A stretch of 64,000 bases of DNA from Palsa-504 sp963769715 (lineage in GTDB: Bacteria; Actinomycetota; Actinomycetes; Streptosporangiales; Streptosporangiaceae). Position 1 is the first letter of the stretch, and every line of letters starts with the position of its first letter. Location: assembly GCA_963769715.1 (NCBI GenBank), contig CAVYNE010000029.1:62001-126000 (forward strand). Direction: 5' to 3'. Of the stretch, positions 17,337-25,999 are shown piece after piece. Position numbers and translations under genes: made by a program. Under the pieces are notes generated by a model that saw only the letters and a list, made by a program, of their open reading frames with translations, did not search any database and was not told where the DNA came from.

Positions 17337-18140
17337 TCACGTATGACGCTGCAGGAAGGCCAGCGTCTGGGCGTTGAATTCCTCGACGTTCTCGTAGATC
17401 GGCGCGTGCGAGCAGTCCTCGAACACCAGGACCTCGGAGTTCGCGATGCCGTCGCTGAGCGGCGCGGCGAACCGGGTAGAGGTCACCAGGTCGTGCCGCC
17501 CGAACGTGATCAAGGTCGGCGCCTGGATGGATTCCAGCGCGGCCGTGGCGTCGTGCGCCAGCACCGCCCCGGACTGGCGGATGAAGGCGTCCACCGGCGG
17601 CATCGGGCGGCCGCGGACGAACTCGGCCAGGGCGTCGACGTACTCAGGCCGGGCCGCGTACATCTCGGGGGTGAAGCACCAGGGGAAGATGCCCTGGATG
17701 ATCATCTCCGGCACGCTGGCCAGGGCCTGGGCGATGATCTGCCAGCTCTCCACGACAGTGCGCAGGAACGGGTCGCTGGCGGTCCAGCCGCTGTGCAGCG
17801 ACAGCGTCTTGACCTTCTCCGGGTGCCTGGCCGCCAGCCACATGCCCGTGGCCGCGCCGAGGGAAAGCCCGAAAATGTGCGCCTGCTCGATGCCGGCCGC
17901 CTGCATGAACGCGGCGATGTCATCGGCGAACAGTTCAGTGGTGTAGACGCCGTCCGGCTTGCCGGACAGGCCCGCGCCGCGCAGGTCCACGCTGAGGCAG
18001 GTGTAGTGCTTGGCGTACTCGGCGACCTGGAACGCGTAGCACGCCTGGTCGGCCGCGAGGTAGGGGATGAGCACCATCGGCTCGCCCTCGCCCTGGACCT
18101 CGTAGTAGATATCGATCCCATTCGCCTGCACCTGCGGCAT
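17337..18140 (-). CDS. alpha/beta-fold hydrolase
   Basis: 267 residues. Nucleophile elbow GLSLG (Ser93), acid Asp217 in GRHD and His245 in CSHAP form a full catalytic triad; oxyanion region VLIPYLAADQ. The closest family type is 3-oxoadipate enol-lactonase/esterase-like hydrolases, but specificity cannot be read from sequence. ATG 18140 (MPQVQANGIDIYYE) is the family-typical start. It is divergent from catalase across about 130 bp. Confidence 0.88.
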   Translation of the reverse strand: MPQVQANGIDIYYEVQGEGEPMVLIPYLAADQACYAFQVAEYAKHYTCLSVDLRGAGLSGKPDGVYTTELFADDIAAFMQAAGIEQAHIFGLSLGAATGMWLAARHPEKVKTLSLHSGWTASDPFLRTVVESWQIIAQALASVPEMIIQGIFPWCFTPEMYAARPEYVDALAEFVRGRPMPPVDAFIRQSGAVLAHDATAALESIQAPTLITFGRHDLVTSTRFAAPLSDGIANSEVLVFEDCSHAPIYENVEEFNAQTLAFLQRHT

Positions 18141-18271
18141 CGTGCACCCCTCCGGGTTCGTCGTTGAACGGATACCTAGGATCCAAGCACGGGTTTGGGT
18201 CTCCCCGGTGGGGTAATGGTGACCAGATCGGGAGCGGATCAGGCGGGGGTCCGCCTCAGGGAGGAATGGCA

Positions 18272-19729
18272 ATGACAGAAGCACACGTCAAGCCGACGAC
18301 GACCGATGCCGGTACGCCGGTTGAAAGTGACGAGCATTCGCTCACCGTTGGCCCCGACGGCCCGATCCTGCTCCAGGACCACTACCTGATCGAGCAGATG
18401 GCCAACTTCAACCGTGAGCGCATCCCCGAGCGTCAGCCGCACGCCAAGGGCGGCGGCGCGTTCGGTCACTTCGAGGTGACCAACGACGTCAGCGCTTACA
18501 CCAAGGCCGCGGTGTTCCAGCCCGGGACGAAGACCGACACGCTGATCCGGTTCTCCACCGTGGCCGGCGAGCGGGGCAGCCCCGACACCTGGCGGGACCC
18601 GCGCGGGTTCGCGCTGAAGTTCTACACCTCCGAAGGCAACTACGACATGGTAGGGAACAACACCCCGGTCTTCTTCATCCGCGACCCGCTGAAGTTCCAG
18701 CACTTCATCCGCTCGCAGAAGCGGCGCGCGGACAACAACCTGCGCGACCACGACATGCAGTGGGACTTCTGGACCCTGTCCCCGGAGTCGGCGCACCAGG
18801 TCACCTGGCTGATGGGCGACCGCGGCATCCCGCGGTCCTGGCGGCACATGAACGGCTACGGCTCCCACACCTACATGTGGATCAACGCCGCCGGCGAGCG
18901 GTTCTGGGTGAAGTACCACTTCAAGACCGACCAGGGCATCGAGTTCCTGACCCAGGCCGAGGCCGACCAGATCGCGGCGTCGGACGGCGACTACCACCAG
19001 CGTGACCTGTACCAGGCGATCGGCCGCGGCGAGTTCCCGAACTGGTCGCTGAAGATGCAGATCATGCCGTTCGAGGAGGCCAGGAACTACCGGTTCAACC
19101 CGTTCGACCTGACCAAGGTCTGGCCGCACAGCGACTACCCGCTGATCGACGTCGGCCGGCTCACCCTGGACCGCAACCTGACGGATTACCACACCGAGAT
19201 GGAGCAGGCCGCCTTCGAGCCGAACAACCTGGTGCCCGGCATCACGCTGAGCCCGGACAAGATGCTGCTGGCGCGCGGGTTCTCCTACGCGGACGCGCAC
19301 CGCGCCCGCCTCGGCGTGAACTACAAGCAGATCCCAGTGAACTCGCCGAAGGTCGAGGTGCACAGCTACAGCAAGGACGGCGTCATGCGCGTCGTCAACG
19401 TGCACGACCCGGTCTACGCCCCGAACTCCAAGGGCGGTCCGAAGGCCGACAGCGAGCACTATCAGCCGGTCGGCTGGCACGCCGACGGGGACATGGTGCG
19501 TTCGGCCTACAGCCTGCACGCGGAAGACGACGACTGGGGCCAGGCCGGCACGATGGTCCGCGAGGTCCTCGACGACGCCGCCCGTGAGCGCCTGGTCAGC
19601 AACGTCGTCGGCCACCTGCTCAACGGCGTGACCGAGCCGGTCCTGCAGCGCGCCTTCCAGTACTGGCGCAACGTGGACAAAAACCTCGGCGACAAGATCG
19701 AGTCCGGCGTCCGCGCCGAGCAGAGCTAG
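18272..19729 (+). CDS. monofunctional haem catalase (clade 3 size)
   Basis: 485 residues; dismutates hydrogen peroxide. Catalytic His57 in ERQPHAKGGGAFG, Asn130 in YDMVGNNTPVFF, and the proximal haem-ligand segment LLARGFSYADAHRARLG with Tyr near 339 are all intact. The small-subunit length lacks the flavodoxin-like extension of large catalases. Start chosen at 18272 because AGGGAGGA (18258-18265) is correctly spaced for it and too close to the alternative ATG at 18266. Followed by a four-copy tandem repeat and then a strong terminator. Confidence 0.95.
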   Translation: MTEAHVKPTTTDAGTPVESDEHSLTVGPDGPILLQDHYLIEQMANFNRERIPERQPHAKGGGAFGHFEVTNDVSAYTKAAVFQPGTKTDTLIRFSTVAGERGSPDTWRDPRGFALKFYTSEGNYDMVGNNTPVFFIRDPLKFQHFIRSQKRRADNNLRDHDMQWDFWTLSPESAHQVTWLMGDRGIPRSWRHMNGYGSHTYMWINAAGERFWVKYHFKTDQGIEFLTQAEADQIAASDGDYHQRDLYQAIGRGEFPNWSLKMQIMPFEEARNYRFNPFDLTKVWPHSDYPLIDVGRLTLDRNLTDYHTEMEQAAFEPNNLVPGITLSPDKMLLARGFSYADAHRARLGVNYKQIPVNSPKVEVHSYSKDGVMRVVNVHDPVYAPNSKGGPKADSEHYQPVGWHADGDMVRSAYSLHAEDDDWGQAGTMVREVLDDAARERLVSNVVGHLLNGVTEPVLQRAFQYWRNVDKNLGDKIESGVRAEQS

Positions 19730-19853
19730 CCCTCCGCAAGCAACCCGGCCTGCCAGAGCTAGCCCTCCGCAGGCGACCCCCTGCCAGAAGCTAGTCCTCC
19801 GCAGGCGACCCCCTGCCAGAAGCTAGCCCTCCGGCAGGCATAGCCGCCTGCCA
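19721..19853. repeat. 32/33-bp tandem repeat, four copies, starting in the catalase stop region
   Basis: The unit beginning GAGCTAGCCCTCCGCAGGC recurs at about 19723, 19756, 19788 and 19820. The first copy carries the last codons and TAG of catalase; the others lie downstream and repeat the stop-codon segment. Copies diverge slightly, indicating an old expansion. Confidence 0.85.
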
Positions 19854-19874
19854 GCTCCGGCCATCCGCATCCAC

Positions 19875-19908
19875 AGAGCCCGGCACCCCACCCGAGGTGC
19901 CGGGCTCT
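19875..19908 (+). terminator. catalase terminator hairpin
   Basis: Perfect 13-bp stem AGAGCCCGGCACC / GGTGCCGGGCTCT with an 8-nt loop, no U-tract, as usual for actinobacterial terminators. The 245 bp after it are AT-rich for this genome and hold the leader of the DUF222-HNH gene; no other gene seen. Confidence 0.85.
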
Positions 19909-20153
19909 GCCGTTCTGCGCGCCAGCCGCTGCGCAGCCACAACACGGCCCAACTCAGTGCTCATGCTCATCCTGAATTTCAGTAAGCTTTCCCGCGCTGG
20001 TAGCCCGATATTCCCCGAAAATGACAGCGAAGAATGATAGTATAGAATAAGTAATCAAACAAGATCATCAAGCTGCATTGGCAGGAGGGAGCTACTAGCA
20101 ACCATCCCATCATGAGCCCGTCGGTCCGCGACATGTTCGAGGAGGTGAGCCAG

Positions 20154-21788
20154 ATGAGCACCGTTCCGCCGCCCGCAAGCACGACCCAGGCGCTGGGCAT
20201 GCTGAGGTCCGCGATGGGCTACCTGGCCGCCGCGGATGCCACGGCGATGGCCGCCGAGACGCAGGCGCAGTGCCTGCAGATCCTGGAGCAGGCCAACTCG
20301 ATGAGCACCGCGGCGCGTACCTCGATCCTGGCCGCGTTCACCTCCGGGCAGGGGTACAGCGCGGACGCGGATTACAGTCCGCGGGCGTGGCTGATCAATC
20401 GGACCCGGGTCACCAAGGGCGCCGCGGTCGCCTATACCGCGTGGGTCCGGCGCGCTGCGGCCCATCCCGAGGTCGCGGCCGCGCTGGCCGCCGGGGAGAT
20501 ATCGGAGTCGTTCGCCCGGACGATCTGCACCTGGACTGGCAAGCTGCCGCAGGAGTGCCGCCCGGACGCGGATGAGATCCTGCTGCTGGCGGCGATGTCC
20601 GGTGCGGACCTGCGGGACCTGGCTGAGCTTGTCGGCGAGATCTACGCCCGGTCGCTGCCCGATGATCCGGACAAGGACCAGGATGAGGCGTTCGAGGACC
20701 GGTCGGTCAAGCTGGAGACCACGTTCGGCGGCGCCGGGGTGCTGCAGGGTGACCTGACGCCGGAGTGCGCGGCGGTGGTGGGGACGGTGCTGGACGCGCT
20801 GTCGGCCCCGGCCGGGGCCGAGGACACCCGCACCCACGCGCAGCGGTGTCATGACGCGCTGCAGGAAGCCATGCGCCGCCTGGTGGCGGCCGACCTGCTG
20901 CCCGAGCGGGCCGGGCAGCCCGCCAAAGTGTGGGCGCACATCTCGCTGGCGGACCTGCTCGCCCTGGATGCCGACTCGGCGCTGCAGAACGAGTGGATCG
21001 CGCGGACGCGAGCGCAGTGGGCCGCCGCCCGGGCCGGTGCCTCGATCGGCGGGAGCGACGGCGCGGCGTGGCTCGAGGGTGACGCTGCCCAGGCCTTCGC
21101 TTGCGATGCCTCGGTCACCCCGGTGGTTACCGGCGAGGTGAACTATGCCGTCCTGGACAACCTGGTCCGGCTGTGCGCCGAGCTGGCCGGCCTCCGCCAT
21201 GGCGCGGGCCGCGACGCCAGCGTCCCCGCCCCCGGCACCAGCGTCCCCGCCCCTGACACCTCACGCGCCTGGGAGGCACTGGAGCAGGCCGTCATCGGCA
21301 AGGCTGTGGATTTGCTCTCCGGTCCGGGCGGGCTGGCGTCGTTCCTACGCCGCCGTCAGCTCGGCGCCCGGCTCAGCGGGCCGAGCCTGCCGCTGGACGT
21401 CGGGTTCAGCGAGACCATCCCGGCCGGGATCCGGCACGCCGTCACCCTCCGCGATAAGCACTGCCAGTGGGCCGGCCGGTGCAACCAGCCCGCCTCGGCC
21501 TGCGAGGTGCACCACGTCAAGCACAAGGCCAACGGCGGCAAGACCAGCGTCAAGGACTGCGTGCTCCTGTGCTTCTATCACCATCAGATCGTGATCCATC
21601 GGTGGGGCTGGACCCTGGTCCTGAACCCCGACGGCACCACCACCGCGTGGAACCCGGACAAGACGAAGGTCCTGTATAGCCACGGCCCGCCGGTCCGCCC
21701 CGGCCCGGCACGGTCCGGGGATAGTGAAAACGCCACTCAGCCTGCCGGTTCCGGCGACCCCAGCAAATCCCAAGTGCCAAGGCCCTGA
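20154..21788 (+). CDS. DUF222 / HNH endonuclease domain protein (13E12-repeat family)
   Basis: 544 residues. The long N-terminal part is the helical DUF222 domain; the C-terminus carries an HNH nuclease domain with a Cys/His zinc pattern (HCQWAGRCNQPASACEVHHVKHKANGG, then LLCFYHHQIVIH). These proteins are abundant, often multicopy, in actinobacteria; some are near mobile elements, but their role is undefined. Start 20154 has a very strong GAGGAGGTGA site; an upstream ATG at 20112 lacks one. It is preceded by an unusually AT-rich stretch (19970-20090), which may hold the promoter. Confidence 0.85.
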   Translation: MSTVPPPASTTQALGMLRSAMGYLAAADATAMAAETQAQCLQILEQANSMSTAARTSILAAFTSGQGYSADADYSPRAWLINRTRVTKGAAVAYTAWVRRAAAHPEVAAALAAGEISESFARTICTWTGKLPQECRPDADEILLLAAMSGADLRDLAELVGEIYARSLPDDPDKDQDEAFEDRSVKLETTFGGAGVLQGDLTPECAAVVGTVLDALSAPAGAEDTRTHAQRCHDALQEAMRRLVAADLLPERAGQPAKVWAHISLADLLALDADSALQNEWIARTRAQWAAARAGASIGGSDGAAWLEGDAAQAFACDASVTPVVTGEVNYAVLDNLVRLCAELAGLRHGAGRDASVPAPGTSVPAPDTSRAWEALEQAVIGKAVDLLSGPGGLASFLRRRQLGARLSGPSLPLDVGFSETIPAGIRHAVTLRDKHCQWAGRCNQPASACEVHHVKHKANGGKTSVKDCVLLCFYHHQIVIHRWGWTLVLNPDGTTTAWNPDKTKVLYSHGPPVRPGPARSGDSENATQPAGSGDPSKSQVPRP

Positions 21789-21954
21789 TACACAGCACCG
21801 GATGGACACCCAGCCCCGCGTGGTCCTGGCTGGGCGCGGTCGCCGGCAAGGCCCTCGAAGGCGGCCGGAACGGGGCGGTTGAGTCTGTGAGTCTGTCCGC
21901 GAGTGACAGTTAGGTCCTGAACGACCGATCACCTGATCGGGCCGTTGGCTGGTC

Positions 21955-21984
21955 TTGCGAGCCCTGGAGCCGCAGGGCTACAGT
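21955..21984 (+). promoter_or_regulatory. promoter of secreted-protein cassette, copy 1
   Basis: TTGCGA (21955-21960), 18 bp, TACAGT (21979-21984). The same element with flanking sequence is conserved before the paralogue at 45358, which supports it. Confidence 0.6.
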
Positions 21985-21989
21985 GCTCG

Positions 21990-22060
21990 GCAAGGGGGGC
22001 GGTCCCGCCGATTTCAGCGTCCCGCGTTTTCGCGATGCTACAGGGCACTGATCGGGAGGG
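21990..22060 (+). promoter_or_regulatory. conserved structured 5' leader, copy 1
   Basis: The leader keeps GGCAAGGGGGGCGGTCCCGC and GCGTCCCGCG blocks in common with the copy before 45358. CCGAT (22008-22012) can pair with ATCGG (22051-22055) adjoining the GGGAGGG ribosome site; in the other copy both arms change together, keeping the pairing. Candidate cis-acting RNA that could affect translation; ligand or trigger unknown. Confidence 0.45.
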
Positions 22061-22065
22061 ATCCA

Positions 22066-22971
22066 ATGCAAAAAGCGCTACGGCTCGCAGCGATAACATC
22101 GCTGGTTCTGGCGACCGTCGTGATGGGAGCAGGTGCGGCAGGAGCCGCTGAGACTCATCATCAGCAATCCAATATCTGCAGCGGCACGGTGACATCAGCA
22201 GGCACGCTGGCCGGGGTGTACCTCGGCAATGTCGTCGTCACCGGCGTGTGCGCCGTCGACGGCGGCGCAGCAGTGATCAAGGGAAACCTGATCGTCGCGC
22301 CTGGCGCGGCCCTGAACGCGACGTTCGCGCTCAACGACGTGGCCGGGACAGGCACCTCCAGCTTGACCGTATTCGGTAACGTCATCGTAGGATCCGGCGC
22401 GGTCATGGCAATGGGCTGCGAACCGAACTTCTTTCCCTGCTCAGACGACCCGGACGCCGCCAACGGTGGCACACTGACCGGCCAGAACCACGTTTTCGGT
22501 AACGTCGCGTCGTCGCAGGCGCTGACCGTCATCACCCATGCCAGCAAGATCAACGGGAACCTGAACTATATCGGCGGGGGCGGCGGCCTGACCTGTGCCG
22601 TCCCGACCACCGGGATCTTGGCCGCCTTGCAGTCCCCGGCATACTTCGATGCCGAGAATAACACCATCGGCGGCAGCCTCACCATCACCGGACTCCAGAC
22701 CTGCTGGATGGGGGCGTTGCGCAACCAAATGCGCGGGAACGTCCTGGTCTTGAATAACACGATGGCCGATCCCGATGCCGGCGAGGTGCTGGCCAATCGC
22801 ATTAATGGCAGCATCGCCTGCTTTAGCAACAGCCCGGCGCCGCAATTCGGCGACTCCGGGGGTTCCCCGAATCAGGTACGGGGCGCCGCGTTCGGCGAGT
22901 GCGCTTTCAACGTGAGGCAGCCGAACCCGGCCCCTAATGGACCGCTGGAGCCGATCTCCGTCAGGGTCTGA
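22066..22971 (+). CDS. secreted beta-helix-like protein, paralogue 1
   Basis: 301 residues with a Sec signal peptide (MQKALRLAAITSLVLATVVMGAGAAGAAETHH). The mature protein has repeated strand-turn units of the type VxGNxxVxxGAxL (GNVVVTGVCAVDGGAAVIKGNLIVAPGAAL, FGNVIVGSGAVMAMGCEP, INGNLNYIGGGGG, IGGSLTITGLQTCW), suggesting a right-handed beta-helix/bactofilin-like solenoid, and six or more Cys likely forming disulfides outside the cell. No enzymatic motif. A closely similar 301-residue paralogue lies at 45358; promoter, leader and terminator are conserved too. Confidence 0.75.
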   Translation: MQKALRLAAITSLVLATVVMGAGAAGAAETHHQQSNICSGTVTSAGTLAGVYLGNVVVTGVCAVDGGAAVIKGNLIVAPGAALNATFALNDVAGTGTSSLTVFGNVIVGSGAVMAMGCEPNFFPCSDDPDAANGGTLTGQNHVFGNVASSQALTVITHASKINGNLNYIGGGGGLTCAVPTTGILAALQSPAYFDAENNTIGGSLTITGLQTCWMGALRNQMRGNVLVLNNTMADPDAGEVLANRINGSIACFSNSPAPQFGDSGGSPNQVRGAAFGECAFNVRQPNPAPNGPLEPISVRV

Positions 22972-22986
22972 CCTTCATACCCCGAG

Positions 22987-23017
22987 CGCTGGGCCACCCG
23001 CGAAGGGTGGCCCAGCG
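22987..23017 (+). terminator. terminator hairpin of cassette copy 1
   Basis: Perfect 13-bp stem CGCTGGGCCACCC / GGGTGGCCCAGCG with loop GCGAA; the same loop and nearly the same stem follow the paralogue at 46283. Confidence 0.85.
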
Positions 23018-23039
23018 GCTCTCGCCTTGCGCCACCTGG

Positions 23040-23303
23040 CTACGCCAGGCTGGCCAGGCCCTGCAGGTCGACGCAGGTGACGCCGCGGATCTGGACGAAC
23101 GTCATCAGCACGGCGTCGCACGCCCGGCAGCGGACCACGGTGCCGAGCGCGGGCCGGTAGACCGCGAGTTCGGCCACCTGGCTGACGGTGCCGCAGGAGG
23201 CGCAGATCCCGGTGGCCGTGGTCATCTCGGTGCCGAAGACCTCGATCAGCAGCCCGCCGATCGCATTGCCGTCGACAGCGTAGTCATCGAGCGCTTTCAT
23301 CAT
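23040..23303 (-). CDS. DUF6510-type small zinc-ribbon protein
   Basis: 87 residues. Two CxxC pairs (GICASCG and VRCRACD) form a probable zinc ribbon; the N-terminus is ALDDYAVDGNAIGGLL. It follows the flavin reductase and the sulfite-oxidase-like gene on the same strand with 30-bp spacing, and this trio recurs in actinobacteria (known context, recalled). Function unknown, perhaps a partner of the molybdenum enzyme. GGAGG precedes ATG 23303. Confidence 0.75.
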   Translation of the reverse strand: MMKALDDYAVDGNAIGGLLIEVFGTEMTTATGICASCGTVSQVAELAVYRPALGTVVRCRACDAVLMTFVQIRGVTCVDLQGLASLA

Positions 23304-23333
23304 CGGTCTCCTCCCTCGCCGGCCCCTGGCGCC

Positions 23334-24074
23334 TTACTGGCCCGTGGCGCCGAACCGTTCGGTCTTGACCCGCCCCGCCGGATAGCCCAGCGCGACCAGG
23401 CCGGAGGCGACGGCCTCCACGAAGCTCGTCGGCCCGCAGACGTAGGCCAGCGGCTGCTGCGCCGCCGGCCAGGCCACTTCGGCCAGCATCGGCTGATCCA
23501 CCCGCCGGGCGTAGCCGGTCCACCCCGGCGGCTGCGATCTGGTCAGCGCGTGGATCACCTGGACCCCAGCCGAAGGAGTGTCGAGCTCACTCCGGTAGAT
23601 CACGTCTTCCCAGCTGCGCGAGGAGTACAGGAGCCGGACCGGCACGGAGCTGCCGATCAGAGCACGGTAGCGGAGCATGGCCCGCAGCGGGACGACGCCC
23701 GAGCCGCCGGCCAGCAGCATCAGCGGGCCGCCGAAGTCGGGTTCCCAGACGAAGTAGCCGCCGATCGGGCCGCGTACTTCCAGGAAATCCCCGGACCGCA
23801 GTTCCTCGGTCAGGTAGGGGGAGACTTCACCGTCATCCAGCCGCTCCACCGTTATCGCCAGCGGCTCGCCGGGCGCCGAGGCGATCGAGTAGGCCCGTTC
23901 GGCCTGATAACCGTCGTCGGCGGTGAGCCTGACGTCGACGTGCTGGCCAGCCCGGTGGCCCGGCCAGTCCGCCACCTTGAGCGACAACGTCCGCACCTGG
24001 GGCGTCTCGTCGGTGACCGAACCGACCGTGGCGGTCTGCCAGGTCAGTCGCCCGCGTACCGCTGTTCCCGCCAT
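23334..24074 (-). CDS. ferredoxin-reductase-type FAD/NAD-binding oxidoreductase
   Basis: 246 residues of the FNR fold: FAD-binding RAYSIASAP, VRGPIGGYF, then the NAD-binding region LLAGGSGVVPLRAMLRY and C-terminal AYVCGPTSFVEAVASGL. No [2Fe-2S] domain is attached. Its start overlaps the 3' end of the sulfite-oxidase-like gene by 31 bp, so both are co-translated and probably an electron-transfer pair, analogous to the MsrP/YedY systems that need a separate donor. Confidence 0.85.
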   Translation of the reverse strand: MAGTAVRGRLTWQTATVGSVTDETPQVRTLSLKVADWPGHRAGQHVDVRLTADDGYQAERAYSIASAPGEPLAITVERLDDGEVSPYLTEELRSGDFLEVRGPIGGYFVWEPDFGGPLMLLAGGSGVVPLRAMLRYRALIGSSVPVRLLYSSRSWEDVIYRSELDTPSAGVQVIHALTRSQPPGWTGYARRVDQPMLAEVAWPAAQQPLAYVCGPTSFVEAVASGLVALGYPAGRVKTERFGATGQ

Positions 24075-24643
24075 GGATCTCCGTACATGTGGTAGCCGTA
24101 GTTCTCCCAGAAGCCGGGCTCGTCGGTGTCGCGGAGCCGCAGCCCGCGCACCCACTTCGCGCTCTTCCAGAAGTACAGGTGCGGGACCAGCAGCCGGGCC
24201 GGCCCGCCGTGCTCCGCCCCGAGCGGGCCGCCGCCGTAGCCGAACGCCACCCAGGCCTGCCCGCCGGTCAGGTCGGCCACCGGCAGGTTGGTCGTGTAGC
24301 CGCCGTCGCAGAAGGCGAGCACGTACCTGGCGTCGTACTCGACCGCGGCGAGAAGCACGTCGAGCGACACGCCCTGCCAGCTGGTGTCCAGCTTGGACCA
24401 GCGGGTCACGCAGTGGATATCGGTGGTCAGCGTCTCGGTCGGCAGCGCGCGGAACTCCTCCCACGTCCAGCTCTTCGGCTCGCGGCCGCCGTCGATCGAG
24501 AACGTCCAGTTCGCCAGCGGCGTGTGCGGCGTCGGGCCGGCCGAAAGGACGGGGAAATCAGTGGTGACGTACTGCCCGGGCGGGACCCGGCCGGCCGGGC
24601 CCTCTTGGCGCTTGCGGTGGAAGCCGCGGGAAATAGGGCTCAC
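24044..24643 (-). CDS. sulfite-oxidase-like molybdopterin oxidoreductase
   Basis: 199 residues of the Oxidored_molyb fold, cytoplasmic (no Tat signal). The Mo-ligand Cys78 is present in TTDIHCVTRWSKLD; other family segments are WEEFRALP, GGYTTNLPVADL, HGGPARLLVPHLYFWKSAKWV and GFWENYGYHMYGDPW. Reaction unknown; family members oxidise sulfite or reduce oxidised Met or other compounds. GTG 24643. It lies 28 bp after the NRAMP gene on the same strand and could be at the end of the monooxygenase transcript. Confidence 0.8.
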   Translation of the reverse strand: MSPISRGFHRKRQEGPAGRVPPGQYVTTDFPVLSAGPTPHTPLANWTFSIDGGREPKSWTWEEFRALPTETLTTDIHCVTRWSKLDTSWQGVSLDVLLAAVEYDARYVLAFCDGGYTTNLPVADLTGGQAWVAFGYGGGPLGAEHGGPARLLVPHLYFWKSAKWVRGLRLRDTDEPGFWENYGYHMYGDPWREQRYAGD

Positions 24644-24671
24644 GACAGCAGGTTACGCCCGGGCCGGCCGG

Positions 24672-25994
24672 TCACGCGGTGGCGAGCAGGTATACGTTCA
24701 GCGCAATGATCACGGCCGTGACGAATCCGGCGGTCACCATCATCGGCCGCCGGTTCACCAGCGGCCCCATCAGCTTGCGGCTGCCGGTGAAGAACAGCAG
24801 CGGGACCAGCGCGAACGGGATGCCGAAGGAGAGGAAGACCTGAGACAGGACCAGCGCCCGGGTGGGGTTGAAGCCCACGCCGATCACGATCAGAGCCGGG
24901 ATCATCGTGATGGCCCGGCGCGCGAAGACCGGGATCTGCCGGTGGATGAAGCCCTGCATGACGAGCTGGCCGGACATGGTGCCGACGCAGGACGACGCGA
25001 TCCCGGACGCCAGCAGGGCGAGACCGAAGAACGTCCCGCTGTGCGCGCCCAGGTAGTGGTTCAGGCCGCCGAAGACCTGGCCCAGGTCGTTACCCACGCC
25101 GAACATCCCGCGGGCGTGGAACACCGCCGCCGCCGTGGCCAGCATGGCCAGGTTGATGACCCCGGCGGTGCCCATCGCGATGGTGATGTCGACGATCTCG
25201 AAGCGGAAGATCTTGCGCCGCGCCCCCGGGTTGACTCCGACGATCCGCTTCTGGGTCAGCGAGGAGTGCAGGTAGATCACGTGCGGCATCACGGTGGCGC
25301 CGACGATGCTGACGGCGAGCAGGGCCGAACCGCTGCCGGAGAACTGCGGGACGAACATGCCGTGCGCGACCGCGGCCGCCGACGGGCGGCTCTTCAGCAG
25401 GTCAAGGCCGAACGCGAAGACGATCACCGCCACGAACCCGGTGATCGTCGCCTCCAGCCGCCGGAACCCGTACACCTGCAGGCCGAGGATGGTGAACGCC
25501 GCCAGGCCGGTGGCCAGCGCGGAGATCCACATGGACAGCCCGAAGACCAGGTGCAGCCCGAGCGACGCGCCGACGAACTCGGCCAGGTCGGTCGCCATCG
25601 CGATCGCCTCGGCCTGCAGCCACAGCAGCACCACGGCGCGGAACGGCATCTGGTCGCGGCAGACCTCGGGCAGGCTGCGGCCGGTGGCGATGCCCAGCTT
25701 GGCGCTCAGCGACTGGATGAGCATGGCCATCAGGTTCGCGGCCAGCACGACCCACAGCAGCGTGTAGCCGAACTCCGACCCGCCCGCCATGTTGGTGGCG
25801 AAGTTGCCCGGATCGACATAGGCCACCGCGGCGATGAACGCGGGGCCCAGGAACGGCAGTACCGCCCGGACCCCGCGTCGTTCGCCAGACAGGGCCCGCT
25901 CGGCCGCCTCGATGACGCGGGCTTCGCCGGGAAGGGCGTCGTCATCGATCGCCACCTGCCGGTCGAGCCGGCCGAGCGGGACCGTGTCAGCCAC
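24672..25994 (-). CDS. mntH: NRAMP divalent-metal transporter
   Basis: 440 residues, 11 predicted TM segments. The metal-binding motifs of NRAMP are intact: DPGN at 61-64 in TM1 (AYVDPGNFATNMAGGSEFGY) and MPH in TM6 (VGATVMPHVIYLHSSL). It imports Mn2+ or Fe2+ with protons. GTG 25994 lies 5 nt after the GroEL stop, so it belongs to the monooxygenase operon as read here. Supplying iron to the di-iron enzyme is a reasonable inference; the symbol reflects the family, not proven Mn specificity. Confidence 0.85.
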   Translation of the reverse strand: MADTVPLGRLDRQVAIDDDALPGEARVIEAAERALSGERRGVRAVLPFLGPAFIAAVAYVDPGNFATNMAGGSEFGYTLLWVVLAANLMAMLIQSLSAKLGIATGRSLPEVCRDQMPFRAVVLLWLQAEAIAMATDLAEFVGASLGLHLVFGLSMWISALATGLAAFTILGLQVYGFRRLEATITGFVAVIVFAFGLDLLKSRPSAAAVAHGMFVPQFSGSGSALLAVSIVGATVMPHVIYLHSSLTQKRIVGVNPGARRKIFRFEIVDITIAMGTAGVINLAMLATAAAVFHARGMFGVGNDLGQVFGGLNHYLGAHSGTFFGLALLASGIASSCVGTMSGQLVMQGFIHRQIPVFARRAITMIPALIVIGVGFNPTRALVLSQVFLSFGIPFALVPLLFFTGSRKLMGPLVNRRPMMVTAGFVTAVIIALNVYLLATA

Positions 25995-25999
25995 CCAGA

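Noticed and set aside
18239..19615. Long minus-strand frame opposite catalase
   Set aside because: Mirror frame of a high-GC gene; no domain, no ribosome site, catalase on the plus strand is certain.
20154..21788. DUF222-HNH gene as part of a mobile element
   Set aside because: No inverted or direct terminal repeats, integrase or transposase around it.
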